Shown here: positions 62,821 through 64,000 of the stretch, in pieces
How the letters are laid out: the number at the start of each line of letters is the position of its first letter
Position numbering within the stretch: position 1 is the stretch's first letter
Position numbers and translations under genes: made by a program
Assembly (NCBI RefSeq): GCF_003672135.1
Contig: NC_039507.1
Coordinates: 3,162,001 to 3,226,000 of the forward strand
DNA length: 64,000 nucleotides
Reading direction: 5' to 3'
Source: Ooceraea biroi
Taxonomy: Eukaryota; Arthropoda; Insecta; Hymenoptera; Formicidae
The notes under the pieces: model-generated
Seen by the model: only the letters and a program-made list of their open reading frames with translations
Database searches by the model: none
What the model was told of the DNA's origin: nothing

Positions 62821-64000
62821 GTACGTAGACTCACATTTCACGGAAATTATTAAACAGCACGAGCCGGTATTGAGTTTCAGAGCAGTGATCCTCACATTGT
62901 TTTTTTTCTACACACGTAAGAGAAGACCGTGTTCGAAATGTACCGTGCAATTTTTTAAAAATTAAATATCCAGCGTAATAAAGGTCAATTAAAAGTGCAA
63001 TATAGTACATACTCTCAAGATTGCTTCAAAATTTCTTCGCATAAAAGAAATATTGCGATAAAAAGAAAAATATTGTAGAACCATCGCATTAGAGAGCTTA
63101 ATAGAAATTTCTCTTGCGCTTCTAATTAATCAACCTTAGTAACACGACATAAAACTGCATTTTCAAAAGAACAGCGCACAAATGTTTTACGTTCCAAGCG
63201 TGTTTATATAGTTCTATTATCTCCGTAATAAACATATTGCCTCTGGTAATTACGAATAAATAATGTAAACTGCGAGGCACTAGAATGGCTTTTATGTACC
63301 ATATTTATGAGAAGAATTATATAGTAAGAGATTCTGTAAAGCAGGAGTACGTCATAATAGGATTTACACGAGGTACGTCGTGTAACAGGATTTACAGATA
63401 CAGATTTGCTTGGTCCATACGTCACGAAATCCGTTGTAACGGATGCGCGCATGCAATTAACCATCTCTCGCATTATTGAATCACATTGCGTGTTTCTGGA
63501 GTCAAGAATCAGAGGTAATTACCGACACATCCATCAGCCAGACAGCCGTGGCATGTAATAGGTTTATTTAATTCCCACGTATGCTCGTCGCGGACCAATA
63601 GAGCACCGAGGGAGAGAGTAACATGATAATCAGTTACACGAAGACGGCCGATCAATAGAATCCACGAAAATTACGTAGTGGCGCAAAAAGTGGTGAAAAC
63701 GTGGCTCGCGCATAATAACAGCGGTATAAATGCGATCTCGCGGAGCCGTGCGATAAATCCGCTTAACGCCGTTTCCTAATAACAGTAATTCTCGCGGTAA
63801 TAAATCCCCGGCGGACTGATTTGTCTGCTAGACGAGATAAATTAACGCGTCCTCGACGCGACTCCTTAATAACGGTAATCCGCGATTACGATTGATCGCC
63901 GTACTTACGTAAGACTAGCGAAGTACGTAATTAGCGTCGACACTTTGCCCTCAAGTAACGACTGGTAAATCCATGTGTACCGCATTAAATGCATCGTATT
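62821..64000. other. probable intron 1, CpG-richer and possibly regulatory at the end
   Basis: No exon is recognised after the GTACGT donor. It is AT-rich to 63480. From 63500 the DNA is CpG-richer, with TAATAAC-type motifs at about 63713, 63777 and 63868 and a perfect CTTACGTAAG palindrome at 63904-63913 that resembles a PAR-bZIP or C/EBP site. These may be intronic enhancer elements; the evidence is motif-level only. Confidence 0.35.

Noticed and set aside
1..64000. Search for known insect microRNA sequences, U6/5S-type RNA genes and telomeric TTAGG arrays
   Set aside because: Reading by eye found no match; a covariance-model scan would be needed to exclude diverged copies.

Overview
The window reads as nuclear DNA of an insect, most likely a hymenopteran and possibly an ant. 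The evidence is compositional. An AT-rich background alternates with CpG-rich islands; CpG is not depleted (runs of CGCGCG are common). Short microsatellites are frequent, and there are several small non-autonomous inverted-repeat DNA transposons, one of them with CAGGGTGTCCC ends. No bacterial operon, ribosome binding site, CRISPR array, rRNA or tRNA was found, and no open frame resembles a known viral, transposase or reverse-transcriptase protein. The organism assignment is inference.

Coding content is very sparse. No frame matches a protein family I recognise. The best-supported coding segment is a putative first coding exon on the + strand (62648-62820). It follows a long purine-rich leader (about 61070-62647) and ends at a GTACGT donor, so the rest of that gene would lie beyond the right edge. 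The second is a CpG-rich block at 24660-25160 with a minus-strand open frame that ends exactly at a strong CAG|GTGAGC donor (24895 down to 24722). Weaker candidates are a 101-codon ORF behind a CRE palindrome (21097-21707), a purine-rich leader-like block at 35.1-35.7 kb, a 181-codon minus-strand ORF (9497-10042), and a 23-codon ORF just before a GTAAGT (59242-59313). Most remaining open frames are ordinary chance frames.

Layout: 0-6.5 kb, AT-rich non-coding with a compound microsatellite; 6.6-9.1 kb, mixed AT/GC sequence with clustered TAATTA homeodomain-type sites; 9.1-24.3 kb, non-coding with one unassigned ORF, palindromes and a diverged ~310-bp tandem duplication carrying a GT microsatellite; 24.3-25.5 kb, CpG-rich promoter-like block; 25.5-35 kb, non-coding; 35.1-35.7 kb, GAGA-rich leader-like block; 35.7-42.9 kb, non-coding, GC-richer from 40.2 kb; 42.9-56.5 kb, a zone with four transposon-like inverted-repeat elements (42903-43374, 44742-44952, 50439-51106, 56271-56513) and a perfect 76-bp palindrome with an (AT)19 core (50047-50122); 58-63 kb, two strand-asymmetric polypyrimidine/polypurine blocks flanking an AT-rich gap, then the putative first coding exon.

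Overall it looks like intergenic or very long intronic sequence around one or two gene 5' ends, with transposon relics and candidate regulatory clusters. The most unusual items are the DNA foldbacks. Transcript evidence or alignment to related genomes would settle the exon calls.
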